DNA of 64,000 nt from Halodesulfovibrio marinisediminis DSM 17456 (GTDB lineage: Bacteria > Desulfobacterota > Desulfovibrionia > Desulfovibrionales > Desulfovibrionaceae). Under the pieces are notes generated by a model, which was not told where the DNA came from, searched no databases, and saw nothing but the letters and a program-made list of their open reading frames with translations. A program made the translations under genes and the position numbers. Positions 53,396 through 62,703 of the stretch are shown piece by piece; position 1 is the stretch's first letter; each line of letters opens with the position of its first letter. The stretch spans positions 546,997-610,996 of the forward strand of contig NZ_FSRG01000003.1 of assembly GCF_900129975.1 (NCBI RefSeq), written 5' to 3'.

Positions 53396-54475
53396 GTGCA
53401 TTCTGATAACCCTTCAAAAAAAATCTGTCGTTTCGAAGTAGGTCATAAATATTGTGATCTGTTTGAACGTCTAGGTGTACCACGCGATGATCGTTGGCGT
53501 TCATTGCTTTCATGTTTACGTAGTACGCAGAAGTACTCGTATTATTCTCAAGAGCAAAAGAAGCAAGTTGCGGATTTGCTAATAAAGACGCTAGAGGATG
53601 CGGATTTCTCAGAGGAAAGATATTGTTCCGTTTTGAGAGAATATCAGGCTATTCTGGCGAGTTCTTATGCAAAACGATTAGAGGAAGCGCTACAAGAATC
53701 TGCTGATCTGGCTGATGATTTCCGCCGAAGCGTTTATCACCATAAGGGCGCTGTTGAAGGTTTGGAAGAGAAAAGCGTGGCAGCAGTTCGTAGTGGAGCA
53801 GATCCTGAGGATATTGTTGCTCAACTCAGAGATACTTTTCAGGAAGTTATTTCTGTACTGAAAGAGGATGCTGAGCGTCTTGACCATATCTGCAAAACAG
53901 ACGGTTTAACAGGGCTGTTCAACCGTCGTGCCTTTGATGAAAACCTTAAGGAAGGGGTGAAGGCGTGGGAAAGTGATAAAAAGCCTTTGTGCCTGCTCTT
54001 GCTCGATGTTGATAATTTGAAGGAATTTAACGATCGATTTGGTCATCGTATAGGTGATCAGGCACTGCAAACGTTTTCGCAAATCATGCAGGCAGTTGCA
54101 CACAGAAGCCATGATGATGACGATATTTGCTGTTGTCGATTTGGTGGTGATGAGTTTGCAATATTATTGTTTGGAGATGCGGTAACTGATGTTGTTGAAA
54201 TTGCACAGGCTATTCGCTCTCGGCTGGAAACTTATGATTTTGTGATTCGGGATAATCAAGGGCGCATCATTAAACGTAATGTTCAAATGACAGTGTCCTG
54301 TGGTTTTGCATATGCACACGATTTTTCATTTGATAATTTGGGTGCACGGATACTCGATGCTGCTGATTCGGCGCTTTATGAAGCTAAAGATCTTGGCCGA
54401 AACAGAGTTGTAGAATATTCAAGAAAAGATGATAGTTGCAAATTCACCGTGCTCAGCGGTGGAGATGTCGCATAA
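53396..54475 (+). CDS. GGDEF-domain protein, probable diguanylate cyclase
   Basis: 359 residues, cytoplasmic. The N-terminal 160 residues are helical, with a likely coiled coil (EEALQESADLADDFRR), and are not a domain I recognise. The GGDEF domain begins at DGLTGLFNRRAFDE, with LLLDVDNLKEFNDRFGH and RFGGDEFAILLF (GGDEF at 250-254). The product would be cyclic di-GMP. The inhibitory RxxD is not at its usual five-residue distance: RSHD is followed by a short DDD insertion. The GTG start has AGGGGGG upstream. Confidence 0.9.
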   Translation: MHSDNPSKKICRFEVGHKYCDLFERLGVPRDDRWRSLLSCLRSTQKYSYYSQEQKKQVADLLIKTLEDADFSEERYCSVLREYQAILASSYAKRLEEALQESADLADDFRRSVYHHKGAVEGLEEKSVAAVRSGADPEDIVAQLRDTFQEVISVLKEDAERLDHICKTDGLTGLFNRRAFDENLKEGVKAWESDKKPLCLLLLDVDNLKEFNDRFGHRIGDQALQTFSQIMQAVAHRSHDDDDICCCRFGGDEFAILLFGDAVTDVVEIAQAIRSRLETYDFVIRDNQGRIIKRNVQMTVSCGFAYAHDFSFDNLGARILDAADSALYEAKDLGRNRVVEYSRKDDSCKFTVLSGGDVA

Positions 54476-54549
54476 AAAATATTGTTAAAATGGTTCCGGT
54501 TATGTTGACACAACGACTGGAACCATATAGCCATCTTGTTAACGCGAAT

Positions 54550-54687
54550 TTATTCTCAGGGCAGGGTGTAATTCCCTACCGGCGGTGATCCTCTTTAGGA
54601 AAGCCCGCGAGCGCTTCGTTGTACGAAGGACAGCAGATCTGGTGTAACTCCAGAGCCGACGGTAATAGTCCGGATGAAAGAGAGTAA
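54550..54687 (+). ncRNA. FMN riboswitch (RFN element)
   Basis: Conserved RFN blocks are present: AGGGCAGGGTGTAATTCCCT, ACCGGCGGTGATC, AGCCCGCGAGCG, CAGCAGATCTGGTG, and CCAGAGCCGACGGT with ATAGTCCGGATGAA. P1 forms between TTATTCTC (54550-54557) and GAGAGTAA (54680-54687). It controls ribB, 108 bases downstream, lowering riboflavin synthesis when FMN is abundant. Confidence 0.96.
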
Positions 54688-54708
54688 ATGCAGCCTGCAT
54701 TTCTTTTT
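54686..54708 (+). terminator. Likely expression-platform terminator of the FMN riboswitch
   Basis: AAATGCA and TGCATTT pair around GCC and are followed by CTTTTT. The left arm overlaps the 3' end of P1 by two bases. The short stem makes this moderately certain. Confidence 0.55.
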
Positions 54709-54794
54709 GGCAGCGTGGTTATGCTGCTCTATTCTTTTGCACTGCTTTTTACTTGCCCTGATTCTTGCGATTCTTAATTATCATGGAGAATTCA

Positions 54795-55439
54795 ATGAAT
54801 CAGTCATTACTTGATCAGTTTGGTACCCCAGAAGAACGTGTAGAACGAGCTCTCACTGCTTTGCAGCAGGGATTCGGTGTAATTGTTACTGACGATGAAG
54901 ATCGTGAAAACGAAGGTGATATGATCTTTTCTTCAGAGCATCTCACCCCAGAACAGATGGCGTTGCTTATTCGTGAATGTAGCGGCATTGTATGCCTTTG
55001 CATGACTGATGAAAAAGTTAAGCAGCTTGATTTACCTATGATGGTTGATGAAAACCATAGCCAGTATCAGACAGCATTCACTGTATCTATTGAAGCTGCA
55101 GAGGGTGTAACAACTGGTGTTTCTGCTGCTGACCGTGTTCGCACTGTTAAAGCTGCTTCATGCGGCAATGCAAGTTCTTCAGATATTAACAGTCCAGGTC
55201 ATGTATTCCCGCTTCGTGCGTGTGAGGGTGGCGTTCTTGAACGTCGCGGTCATACTGAAGCAACTGTAGATCTTATGCGCCTTTCCGGTCTTGGAACATG
55301 TGGTGTACTATGTGAAGTAACAAATCCAGATGGTACCATGGCACGTATGCCGGAGCTTGTTGAAATCTCTAAAAAATATGAGATGCCAATGCTTACCATT
55401 GAAGATTTGGTAGCTTACAGAACACAAAAGAATATCTAG
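54795..55439 (+). CDS. ribB: 3,4-dihydroxy-2-butanone 4-phosphate synthase RibB
   Basis: Makes the four-carbon precursor of riboflavin from ribulose 5-phosphate. 214 residues, single-domain (no GTP cyclohydrolase II part), near E. coli RibB in size. Motifs: [63 protein letters not shown] stands about 6 bases before the ATG at 54795. It sits away from other rib genes but behind an FMN riboswitch. Confidence 0.95.
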   Translation: MNQSLLDQFGTPEERVERALTALQQGFGVIVTDDEDRENEGDMIFSSEHLTPEQMALLIRECSGIVCLCMTDEKVKQLDLPMMVDENHSQYQTAFTVSIEAAEGVTTGVSAADRVRTVKAASCGNASSSDINSPGHVFPLRACEGGVLERRGHTEATVDLMRLSGLGTCGVLCEVTNPDGTMARMPELVEISKKYEMPMLTIEDLVAYRTQKNI

Positions 55440-55470
55440 GGTGCAGCGCTAGTTCCTATTACACAACGAT

Positions 55471-55500
55471 AAAGACCGGACATTGTCCGGTCTTTTTTTT
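55471..55500 (+). terminator. Rho-independent terminator after ribB
   Basis: AAAGACCGGAC and GTCCGGTCTTT pair around ATT, followed by eight T bases. Confidence 0.93.
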
Positions 55501-55685
55501 GGTTTAAAAGCTTGAGGGCAAGTTTATTTACTCAGTGCTGATGAAGGTGGGGTGAAGAAACTTTCTCGTAGTAACATGTTTGGCTCAAGTTATTGGGTTC
55601 CAATTGCATGTTGCGAAAGTTGTATTGGGGTGTAAATGTGGATGGAATAACTAGCCGCTTAAATTTAATTAGTTTGTTGAAGAAC

Positions 55686-55722
55686 AAAAAAAGGCTGTCC
55701 CCGTATGGAGACAGCCTTTATC
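55686..55722 (-). terminator. Rho-independent terminator of the leftward pdxJ-cimA operon
   Basis: Read leftward, AAAGGCTGTCTCC and GGGGACAGCCTTT pair imperfectly, followed by a T tract. It lies 15 bases beyond the cimA stop. Confidence 0.9.
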
Positions 55723-55737
55723 TGTTATACGCAATGC

Positions 55738-57360
55738 TTATGAGTTCTCAGTTTGAGCACGTTGTTCGAATTCATCCTTGTAGAGCTTGTAGGTAATAGA
55801 ATCAGCTACCGCCTGCCAGCTTGCTTCGATAATGTTGTAAGACACACCTACAGTTACCCAGCGTGACAGATGGTCACCAGATTCAACAAGAACACGTACA
55901 AATGACGCTGTACCACCGCCTTCCGGTGATTCTGCTGTCATGACTCGTACTTTAAAGTCGAGCAGCTTCATTTCGGAGAGCCGTGGGTAGAAGTTGCAAA
56001 GCGCTTTACGCAATGCGTTATCCAAGGAGTTAACAGGACCACGGCCAGTTGCGGCTGTGTGCTCTGTAATTCCTTCAACTTCTACTATTACAGAAGCTTC
56101 AGATATAGGGTCCTTATCCTGCGCTTCTTTAAGCTCCAGTACGCGGAATTGGTTAAGTTTAAAGAACTCTCTGACTCCACGTCGACCGAGCTTTTTAAGC
56201 AGGAGCAGTTCCACAGAAGCTTCTGCAGCAGCATAGTCGTAGCCCATGCTGGAACGTTTTTTCAATTCATTGAGCAAACCTTTGACAACCGGCTCGTTTT
56301 TATCCAGATGGAATCCGAATTTTTTAGCCAGATTAACAATGTTAGCTCGTCCGGCAAGTTCTGAGAGCAGTACTCGCTGTCTGTTGCCGACAATTTCTGG
56401 ATCAATGTGTTCGTACAATGCTGAGTTTCGGTTAACCGCACTTGCGTGAACACCACCTTTATGCGCAAACGCCGATCTGCCTACAAACGGCTGACGGTCG
56501 AATGGCATTACGTTGGCCACGTCTGTTACAAATGCTGATGTGCTTGTTAACAGTGCCAACTTATCTCTACCAATGGTTGTGTATTCGTCGTTGAATTTCA
56601 ACTCAAGGGTAGGGATGATAGAGCAGAGGTTCGCATTACCGCATCGTTCACCGATGCCGTTAATGGTTCCCTGAATATGGGAAGCGCCTGCTTGTATCGC
56701 AGCAATTGAGTTAGCCACTGCTAATTCACAGTCATTGTGAGCATGAATACCAAGCTGTGCACCTGGCAGAGCCTTGGTTACATTTTCTACAATTTTGTAT
56801 ACTTCATACGGCAGAGTGCCGCCATTTGTGTCACAGAGACTGAGTGTTTGTGCACCGGCGTCATGAGCTGCTTTAATGGCTGCTAAGGCATATTCCTGAT
56901 TCGTTTTGAAACCGTCGAAAAAGTGTTCGGCATCAAACACGACATCAGCTCCCATAGAGCGAAGGAACGCAACAGAGTCATGAATAATCTTCAGATTTTT
57001 TTCCAGCGGAATTCGCAACGCTTCGGTGGCGTGAATATCCCACGTCTTTCCGAAAATTGTACACACATCTGCCCCTGAACTAAGTAGGTTACGTAGGTTG
57101 GGGTCATTTTCCGCGGTAAAGCCCGGGTGATGGGTACTCCCGAAAGCAGCAATTTTGGAATGCTTTAGAGAGATGTGTTTAATTTCACTAAAGAACGCCA
57201 TATCCACAGGGTTAGACCCTGGCCAGCCGCCTTCAATAAAATCTATACCAAGGTCGTCAAGCTTGAGAGCAATCTTAAGCTTGTCGTCATTGGTAAGACT
57301 TATGTCTTCTGATTGAGTTCCATCACGCAAACTTGTGTCGTAGATCTGAATTTTTTTCAT
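55738..57360 (-). CDS. cimA: Citramalate synthase CimA
   Basis: Condenses pyruvate and acetyl-CoA to (R)-citramalate, the threonine-independent route to isoleucine. 540 residues of the isopropylmalate-synthase-like family. It shows IQIYDTSLRDGTQSEDISLT, the HxH metal motif in GIHAHNDCELAVANS, then GTINGIGERCGNANL, VGRSAFAHKGGVHASAV, and a C-terminal regulatory domain. The family branch with RDGTQSE and GGWPGSNP is CimA rather than LeuA. AAAAGGG precedes the ATG. It follows the aspartokinase gene, another amino-acid gene, at 18 bases. Confidence 0.93.
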   Translation of the reverse strand: MKKIQIYDTSLRDGTQSEDISLTNDDKLKIALKLDDLGIDFIEGGWPGSNPVDMAFFSEIKHISLKHSKIAAFGSTHHPGFTAENDPNLRNLLSSGADVCTIFGKTWDIHATEALRIPLEKNLKIIHDSVAFLRSMGADVVFDAEHFFDGFKTNQEYALAAIKAAHDAGAQTLSLCDTNGGTLPYEVYKIVENVTKALPGAQLGIHAHNDCELAVANSIAAIQAGASHIQGTINGIGERCGNANLCSIIPTLELKFNDEYTTIGRDKLALLTSTSAFVTDVANVMPFDRQPFVGRSAFAHKGGVHASAVNRNSALYEHIDPEIVGNRQRVLLSELAGRANIVNLAKKFGFHLDKNEPVVKGLLNELKKRSSMGYDYAAAEASVELLLLKKLGRRGVREFFKLNQFRVLELKEAQDKDPISEASVIVEVEGITEHTAATGRGPVNSLDNALRKALCNFYPRLSEMKLLDFKVRVMTAESPEGGGTASFVRVLVESGDHLSRWVTVGVSYNIIEASWQAVADSITYKLYKDEFEQRAQTENS

Positions 57361-57378
57361 GGCCCTTTTAACTCTTAT

Positions 57379-58593
57379 TTATTCTTTGCCGAGCCCGAAG
57401 GCATCGTGCAGTGTTCTTACTGCGAGCTCCGTGTACTTCTCCTCGATAAGGCAGGTAATTTTAATTTCAGAGGTGCTAATCATGAGAATGTTAATATTTT
57501 CCCTACGCAGAGCATCAAAAGCCTGTGCAGCAACGCCGGAGTGGTTACGCATACCAACACCGATTGCAGACACTTTACAAACATGTAAATCGTGCAGGAC
57601 TTCTGCCGCGTTTGTCTTTTTCTGAATGTCCTTCATCAACTCAAGAGTTTTCTCAAGATCGCCGCGTGGAACAGTAAATGTCATGTCTGTTTTACCGTTA
57701 CGGCTTGGGTTCTGGACAATCATATCAACAACAACTCCGCCCTCTGCAAGCGGACCAAACAAGTTGGAAGCGATACCTGGCACGTCCGGAACATCGCGCA
57801 GTGTAACGCGCGCCTGATCCTTGTCATATGCGATACCTGAAACTAAAACGGCTTCCATGCGTGAATCCTCCTGAGTTACTAACGTGCCTGGGGCGTCTGA
57901 AAATGTTGAACGAACAAGTACTGGTACTTTATATTTTTTAGCAAACTCTACAGAACGAATCTGTAAGACCTTAGCGCCCATGGAGGCCATTTCTAGCATT
58001 TCATCATAGGATACACGGTCCATTTTACGAGCATTGCTCACGATATTCGGATCGGTGGTGTATACACCGTCTACGTCTGTGTAGATTTCACATTCACAGC
58101 CGAGTGCAGCGGCAAATGCTACAGCGGACGTATCTGAACCGCCGCGGCCGAGAGTTGTTACGCGGGATTCTTCTGTGCAGCCCTGGAAGCCTGCAACTGC
58201 AAGAACATCATGTTGTTCAAGCAGGCCTAAAAGTTTGTCCTGATTAATTCCGAGAATACGTGCATTGCCGTGTGCATTGTCTGTGCACACAGGTACCTGA
58301 TACCCAAGCAGGGAACGAGCGTTCACCCCAGCGTCGTTCATCAGCATCGAAAAGAGTGCTACAGACACTTGTTCTCCAGTGGAGACGAGAACATCAATTT
58401 CCGCCGGGTCAGGGGAGTTGGACCATTCTTTAGCTAGTCCTAAAAGGCGGTTGGTTTCTCCTGACATTGCAGAAAGAACAACCACTACTTTGAATCCCTT
58501 GGCACGAGCGGCAAGAACTTTTTCACGTACTTTTTTCATGCACTCTAAGTTGGCAACCGAAGTTCCACCGAACTTCTGAACCAGAATACGCAT
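57379..58593 (-). CDS. Aspartate kinase
   Basis: First enzyme of the aspartate family pathway (lysine, threonine, methionine). 404 residues: LVQKFGGTSVANLECM at the start, VVVVLSAMSGETNRLL, TLGRGGSDTSAVAFAAAL, EIYTDVDGVYTTDP, then two ACT domains (the last ending near FGLGKE) for feedback control. Single-function enzyme, with no dehydrogenase fused. AAAGGAATCAGT precedes the ATG. Confidence 0.94.
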   Translation of the reverse strand: MRILVQKFGGTSVANLECMKKVREKVLAARAKGFKVVVVLSAMSGETNRLLGLAKEWSNSPDPAEIDVLVSTGEQVSVALFSMLMNDAGVNARSLLGYQVPVCTDNAHGNARILGINQDKLLGLLEQHDVLAVAGFQGCTEESRVTTLGRGGSDTSAVAFAAALGCECEIYTDVDGVYTTDPNIVSNARKMDRVSYDEMLEMASMGAKVLQIRSVEFAKKYKVPVLVRSTFSDAPGTLVTQEDSRMEAVLVSGIAYDKDQARVTLRDVPDVPGIASNLFGPLAEGGVVVDMIVQNPSRNGKTDMTFTVPRGDLEKTLELMKDIQKKTNAAEVLHDLHVCKVSAIGVGMRNHSGVAAQAFDALRRENINILMISTSEIKITCLIEEKYTELAVRTLHDAFGLGKE

Positions 58594-58651
58594 ACTGATT
58601 CCTTTGTCGTTAGAAAGAGAATGAGAAGGGTAGAGCGAATCTACTTAATAA

Positions 58652-59143
58652 TTATGGTGCTACTTGCATCGAGGTCACAAGTGGTTTTAATGCCTCGATT
58701 ACACGGGTAGCTCCTGCCCCTTTTACCAAAATGTTAATTTGTCGTCCTTCTTCGCATGGAACCCAAGTGAATTGCAACCATTCATTCGGGTATTCCTGCT
58801 CAGGAAGGTGTTCAGCCCACTCAATGAGCATGAGCGTCTGCTGTTCGTCTATGAGCTCATGAAAGGACTCATCGACACTTCCGCCGGCAAGCCTGTATAG
58901 GTCATAATGGGCGGTTTCCGGGGTGGTCGGGTAAAGGTTATATACATTAAAACTTGGGCTACTTACCTCAGCTTCATCTCCACCCGGAAGGTGTTGAACG
59001 AGCGATCGGATTAGGGTTGTTTTACCAGAGCCAAGTGTTCCCTTGAACAATAAAGTTTGCACAGGGTCCGTAGATACGAGAGCCTGTGCAATATATTTTC
59101 CCAGAAGTTCTGTTTCTTCTGTGTTTTTCAAATAAAGAAGCAC
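58652..59143 (-). CDS. tsaE: TsaE, tRNA threonylcarbamoyladenosine biosynthesis ATPase
   Basis: 163 residues. P-loop GTLGSGKTT at 35-43, SPSFNVYNLYPT (threonine switch), HYDLYRL and LMLIEWAEHLPE are the TsaE pattern. It assists TsaB-TsaD in making the t6A modification. GTG start with AAGAG upstream. It lies between the CBS-domain and aspartokinase genes. Confidence 0.94.
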   Translation of the reverse strand: MLLYLKNTEETELLGKYIAQALVSTDPVQTLLFKGTLGSGKTTLIRSLVQHLPGGDEAEVSSPSFNVYNLYPTTPETAHYDLYRLAGGSVDESFHELIDEQQTLMLIEWAEHLPEQEYPNEWLQFTWVPCEEGRQINILVKGAGATRVIEALKPLVTSMQVAP

Positions 59144-59149
59144 AGTTAA

Positions 59150-59617
59150 TTACTCTTTTGGTTCTTCCTTAGGAAGGAGGGTGCGTAAAATATCTTCTTT
59201 TCCGACTATCCCTACCAATTTGCCATTTTTGACAACTGGCAGGGAGTGGTACTTGTTATCCACCATAAGCGTGGCAATTTCGTCAATAGGCGTTTCTTCT
59301 GTTACAGACGTTGGAGCTGGCGTCATAGCCTCTGCTACCTTGCTTGCAGATATTTTCCTCATCTCTTTATCCATATCAGAACTGGAGCGAAGAGGAATAA
59401 TGCCATCCAAAACTGTGAACAGTGAAGGAAGGTTAAGGCGCTTGTGCTGGTTAATAAGGTCGCTTTGGCAAATGATGCCGACCAGCGTGCCATCAGATTC
59501 CACTACTGGTAATCCGTTGTACCTTTTTTCAACCATAACTCGTGCTACGGATACAATATCATCATTAGGGGCAACGGTCAGTGGATTCTCTGTCATCAGG
59601 TCGTAGGCTGTGAGCAT
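59150..59617 (-). CDS. CBS-domain pair protein
   Basis: 155 residues consisting of two CBS domains (MTENPLTVAPNDDIVSVARV with YNGLPVVESDGTLVGIICQSDL, and MTPAPTSVTEETPIDEIATL with YHSLPVVKNGKLVGIVGKEDI). Such proteins bind adenine nucleotides and act as energy sensors; the partner is unknown. The start overlaps nnr by 22 bases with AAGGAAG upstream, so it is coupled to nnr, whose own substrate is damaged NAD(P)H. Confidence 0.9.
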   Translation of the reverse strand: MLTAYDLMTENPLTVAPNDDIVSVARVMVEKRYNGLPVVESDGTLVGIICQSDLINQHKRLNLPSLFTVLDGIIPLRSSSDMDKEMRKISASKVAEAMTPAPTSVTEETPIDEIATLMVDNKYHSLPVVKNGKLVGIVGKEDILRTLLPKEEPKE

Positions 59618-61161
59618 AAGTTCTTCCTTATGGCTTTTGGCAAAGCATGAGCGATTTCTTGTGGAAGATTCCCTCGGTGCGGGAAGTCATTTTCAAGAAA
59701 CTCTCCAGCAAGCCCGTGTTCATAGACTCCAAGGCAGGCAGCTTCCCGTACAGGAACTCCCTGGGCAAGGTGAGTTCCTATGATGCCGGACAGTACATCT
59801 CCTGAGCCTGCCACCGCAAGGGTCGGGGTGCAGAAAGGAGAAATAACAGTCGGTCTTCCTTGTTGTGCAATACAACTTGCTGCCCCTTTCAAAACGACTA
59901 CACCGTTAAAGGTGTCGTTAAGAATTGTTGCAGCAGTGAGTCTGTCTGCCTGAATTTCACTAATTGTTTTTCGGCTGAGTCTTGCCATTTCACCCGGATG
60001 AGGGGTGAGAATGTCACTGTCAGACAGTGATTGTATAAGATTTTCATCTTTAGCAAGATGATAGAGAGCATCAGCATCAAACACAGTAGGTGGTCGATGT
60101 CTCGTAATCAGCTTACGTAAAAAATTAGCTGCCTCTTTAGAGCGTCCCATTCCTGGGCCGATGATAAGACTGTCCGAATTTTGTATTTCCTGAATAAGTA
60201 CCTCTGGAACATGAATAGGCCATTCATTAGATATTCCGAGTTCCAGGGTTAGAATTCCAGACTGTCCTGCCTTAATTTCCTGAGTTAATAATGCAGGGGA
60301 TGCAACTGTAGCGTATCCTGCACCGGAGCGCATTGCCCCTAGCGCTGACAAGTGTGGTGCACCAGTAAGCCCCTTTGAGCCACCAATGATCAACACCTTA
60401 CCTGCGGAGCCTTTATGCATTGCCTCCGATTGCGGTTTGCGTAATCTGAGTACATCATCCGTCATTCCGTAATAAGACGCAGAGTGTGTATCTTGCACCT
60501 GTGTAGGAATTCCAATGGAGCGTGTGTACAGATCGCCAATCCACTGTCGGGCTTCCGGCATAACTAAGCCGCATTTAGCTGCTTCAAACGTTACTGTGGC
60601 ATTAGCTCGTACAGCAACAGGGTCAACAGTGCCGAGCGTGCCGTTGAGTCCGGACGGAATGTCCAGTGCAAAGACAAAGGCTTTTTGTCCAAGTCTGTTG
60701 ATGTGCTCAATAAGGCTCTTTTTATCAGAAGACAAAGTGCCTCGCAGACCAGTACCAAGCAGGCCATCGATAATAATGTCCGGTTGCTCAGCGGACAACA
60801 AGCGTGAAGCATTCTTAGATGTAAGCAAAGCATACGGGGTACCAATAGTTCTTGCTAACTTAAAGTGATAGCCAGAGGTTTTATTGTATGCCCGTACAGG
60901 TTTTGTGTGGAGAAGAAGAACTTCAGCACCGAGATTATGCAGGTGTCTGGCAGTAGCGGCAGCATCGCCGCCGTTATTTCCGCTTCCCATAAAAGCAAGT
61001 ACACGTTTGCCTGTCACAGAACCCGTCAGCTCGAGAAGCACATGAAGTGCTTCTCGGCTGGCGTTTTCCATCAGAATTTCTTCACGGATACCAAAGGTTG
61101 TAATTGCCTGAGTATCCCAGCTGTTCATCTCTGCCGGAGTAGGCAGGGGAATGTATGCCAT
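59596..61161 (-). CDS. nnr: Bifunctional NAD(P)H-hydrate epimerase / ADP-dependent dehydratase
   Basis: Repairs hydrated NADH and NADPH. 521 residues. The N-terminal NnrE epimerase domain has ENASREALHV, FMGSGNNGGDAAATARHL and DIIIDGLLGTGLRG. The C-terminal NnrD dehydratase domain (ribokinase-like) has VLIIGGSKGLTGAPHLSALG, VFDADALYHLA, LTPHPGEMARL and LAVAGSGDVLSGIIG. GGAGG stands 4 bases before the ATG. Confidence 0.95.
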   Translation of the reverse strand: MAYIPLPTPAEMNSWDTQAITTFGIREEILMENASREALHVLLELTGSVTGKRVLAFMGSGNNGGDAAATARHLHNLGAEVLLLHTKPVRAYNKTSGYHFKLARTIGTPYALLTSKNASRLLSAEQPDIIIDGLLGTGLRGTLSSDKKSLIEHINRLGQKAFVFALDIPSGLNGTLGTVDPVAVRANATVTFEAAKCGLVMPEARQWIGDLYTRSIGIPTQVQDTHSASYYGMTDDVLRLRKPQSEAMHKGSAGKVLIIGGSKGLTGAPHLSALGAMRSGAGYATVASPALLTQEIKAGQSGILTLELGISNEWPIHVPEVLIQEIQNSDSLIIGPGMGRSKEAANFLRKLITRHRPPTVFDADALYHLAKDENLIQSLSDSDILTPHPGEMARLSRKTISEIQADRLTAATILNDTFNGVVVLKGAASCIAQQGRPTVISPFCTPTLAVAGSGDVLSGIIGTHLAQGVPVREAACLGVYEHGLAGEFLENDFPHRGNLPQEIAHALPKAIRKNLCSQPTT

Positions 61162-61187
61162 TGAGCCTCCGCAAAATGCGATGGTGA

Positions 61188-61562
61188 TTATAATGACTCG
61201 AGAATGACCACAGCAGAAGCTGTATCTCTGCCATGCGTTAAGCTGACATGGTAGCGTGTTGCAGATAAAGCATCTGCAAATTCTGCTGCTTTATTATGTA
61301 GAACCAGAACGGGTTTGCCGGAAGGTTCAGATTGTATTTCAATATCCTGAAACTGAATGCCTTGTGTAAATCCTGTCCCGAGCGCTTTTACTGCAGCTTC
61401 CTTTGCAGCAAACCGTGCTGCAATATAGGCTACAGGGTGCTTAGGCAGGGAAGCTTGTTCATTCGGATGCAGGATGCGTGAAGTGAACCGGTCGCCATGT
61501 CGTTCAAACGATTTCTGGATGCGATCCAGTTCCGTAGTGTCAATGCCAAGTCCGACAATCAC
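61188..61562 (-). CDS. acpS: Holo-[acyl-carrier-protein] synthase AcpS
   Basis: Transfers phosphopantetheine to acyl carrier protein. 124 residues: [15 protein letters not shown] with the metal aspartate at D8, and the helix [14 protein letters not shown] with the catalytic lysine and glutamate. GTG start with GGGG 6 bases upstream. Located between pdxJ and nnr, a common arrangement in bacteria. Confidence 0.95.
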   Translation of the reverse strand: MIVGLGIDTTELDRIQKSFERHGDRFTSRILHPNEQASLPKHPVAYIAARFAAKEAAVKALGTGFTQGIQFQDIEIQSEPSGKPVLVLHNKAAEFADALSATRYHVSLTHGRDTASAVVILESL

Positions 61563-61585
61563 CTAAAGCCCCACAGTATCGTATG

Positions 61586-62311
61586 TTATTCAGCAAAAGT
61601 GCTGATGATGTCGTTCATTTCACGTACAGCGCGATCCATGCCAACAAGAACAGCACGGGAAACGATGGAATGACCAATAGAGTACTCGGAGATACCTGGA
61701 ACATTCTCAAATTCGTATACGTTGGTGTAGTTAAGGCCGTGACCAAGGTTTACCTTAAGGCCAAGACGCTTAGCGTATGCTACGCCTTTGATGATCTTGT
61801 CGCGTTCAAGATGCATTTTTTCCGGAGTTTTTGCGTCTGCAAAATGACCGGTGTGAATTTCGATGTATTCAACACCGCAAGCAAGAGCAGCATCAATCTG
61901 CTTTTCGCTTGCTTCGATGAACAGGCTGGATTTAATGCCTGCTGCATGAATTGGTGCTAAGTACTCACGGAAAAAGTCTTCACGCCCTGCTACTACGAGA
62001 CCACCTTCAGTTGTAAGCTCTTCGCGTTTTTCCGGTACAAGACAAACCATGTATGGATTGATGCGAAGTGCGATTTCCTTCATTTCTTCTGTTGCCGCCA
62101 TTTCAAAATGGAAGCGGGTGTTCAGGCATTGTGACACTAATTCGATATCACGATCCTGAACGTGGCGACGGTCTTCGCGAAGATGCATAATAATGCCGCG
62201 TGCACCGGCAAGTTCTGCAAGATGTGCAGCAGTTACCGGTTCTGGCTCTTTACCTAAACGTTGTTGCCTAAGAGTTGCAACGTGATCAACATTAACGACT
62301 AAAACGGGCAT
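61586..62311 (-). CDS. pdxJ: Pyridoxine 5'-phosphate synthase PdxJ
   Basis: Closes the pyridoxine ring from 1-deoxyxylulose 5-phosphate and aminoacetone phosphate derivatives. 241 residues: [15 protein letters not shown] at the start, [40 protein letters not shown] and GHGLNYTNV are diagnostic. GAGGAGAAGAT precedes the ATG. First gene of the leftward operon that ends with cimA. Confidence 0.96.
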   Translation of the reverse strand: MPVLVVNVDHVATLRQQRLGKEPEPVTAAHLAELAGARGIIMHLREDRRHVQDRDIELVSQCLNTRFHFEMAATEEMKEIALRINPYMVCLVPEKREELTTEGGLVVAGREDFFREYLAPIHAAGIKSSLFIEASEKQIDAALACGVEYIEIHTGHFADAKTPEKMHLERDKIIKGVAYAKRLGLKVNLGHGLNYTNVYEFENVPGISEYSIGHSIVSRAVLVGMDRAVREMNDIISTFAE

Positions 62312-62703
62312 ATCTTCTCCTCATATAAGTAAACCCATATGTATCTAATCACTTTATATAAAGTTGTAAGCAATGAAAACATAGTTTTTGCAGACTCTAT
62401 GGATTTTATACACTCTTTTACAATAAAGTTCATGCATAAAGTGTAACGAACTTGTGTGTAAGGTTTGAAAGGCTTCCCATAGGCTTTTTCTGTTTGCAAA
62501 GCGAATAGTTAGAAAGTGGGCGTTTGCTATTCACTTCGGGGCCAGAATGGTGTGATATTAGCGTCTTGAGAGTCGTGTATAAGTCCTTTCTGCACATAAT
62601 TGACTGTTGAGATACAACTCAGTAAAGAGTGTGTCCATATTTACATGAAATCTGAAGTTACATGAAATCTGACATCTCAGCAGGGATGAACAGGAGTTCG
62701 TTT
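62312..62703. other. Divergent region between pdxJ and ugd
   Basis: About 390 bases with no coding sequence. Close to ugd it contains a 15-base direct repeat (see the repeat entry). Promoters for both genes must lie here, but none is clear enough to mark. Confidence 0.5.
62641..62672 (+). repeat. Direct repeat upstream of ugd
   Basis: TTACATGAAATCTGA occurs at 62641-62655 and again at 62658-62672, a period of 17 bases, ending 31 bases before the ugd start codon. It could be tandem half-sites for a regulator or a replication slip. Confidence 0.7.

Noticed and set aside
58594-58651. Lysine riboswitch before the aspartokinase gene
   Set aside because: The gap to tsaE is only 58 bases, too short for the aptamer, and no conserved blocks are present.
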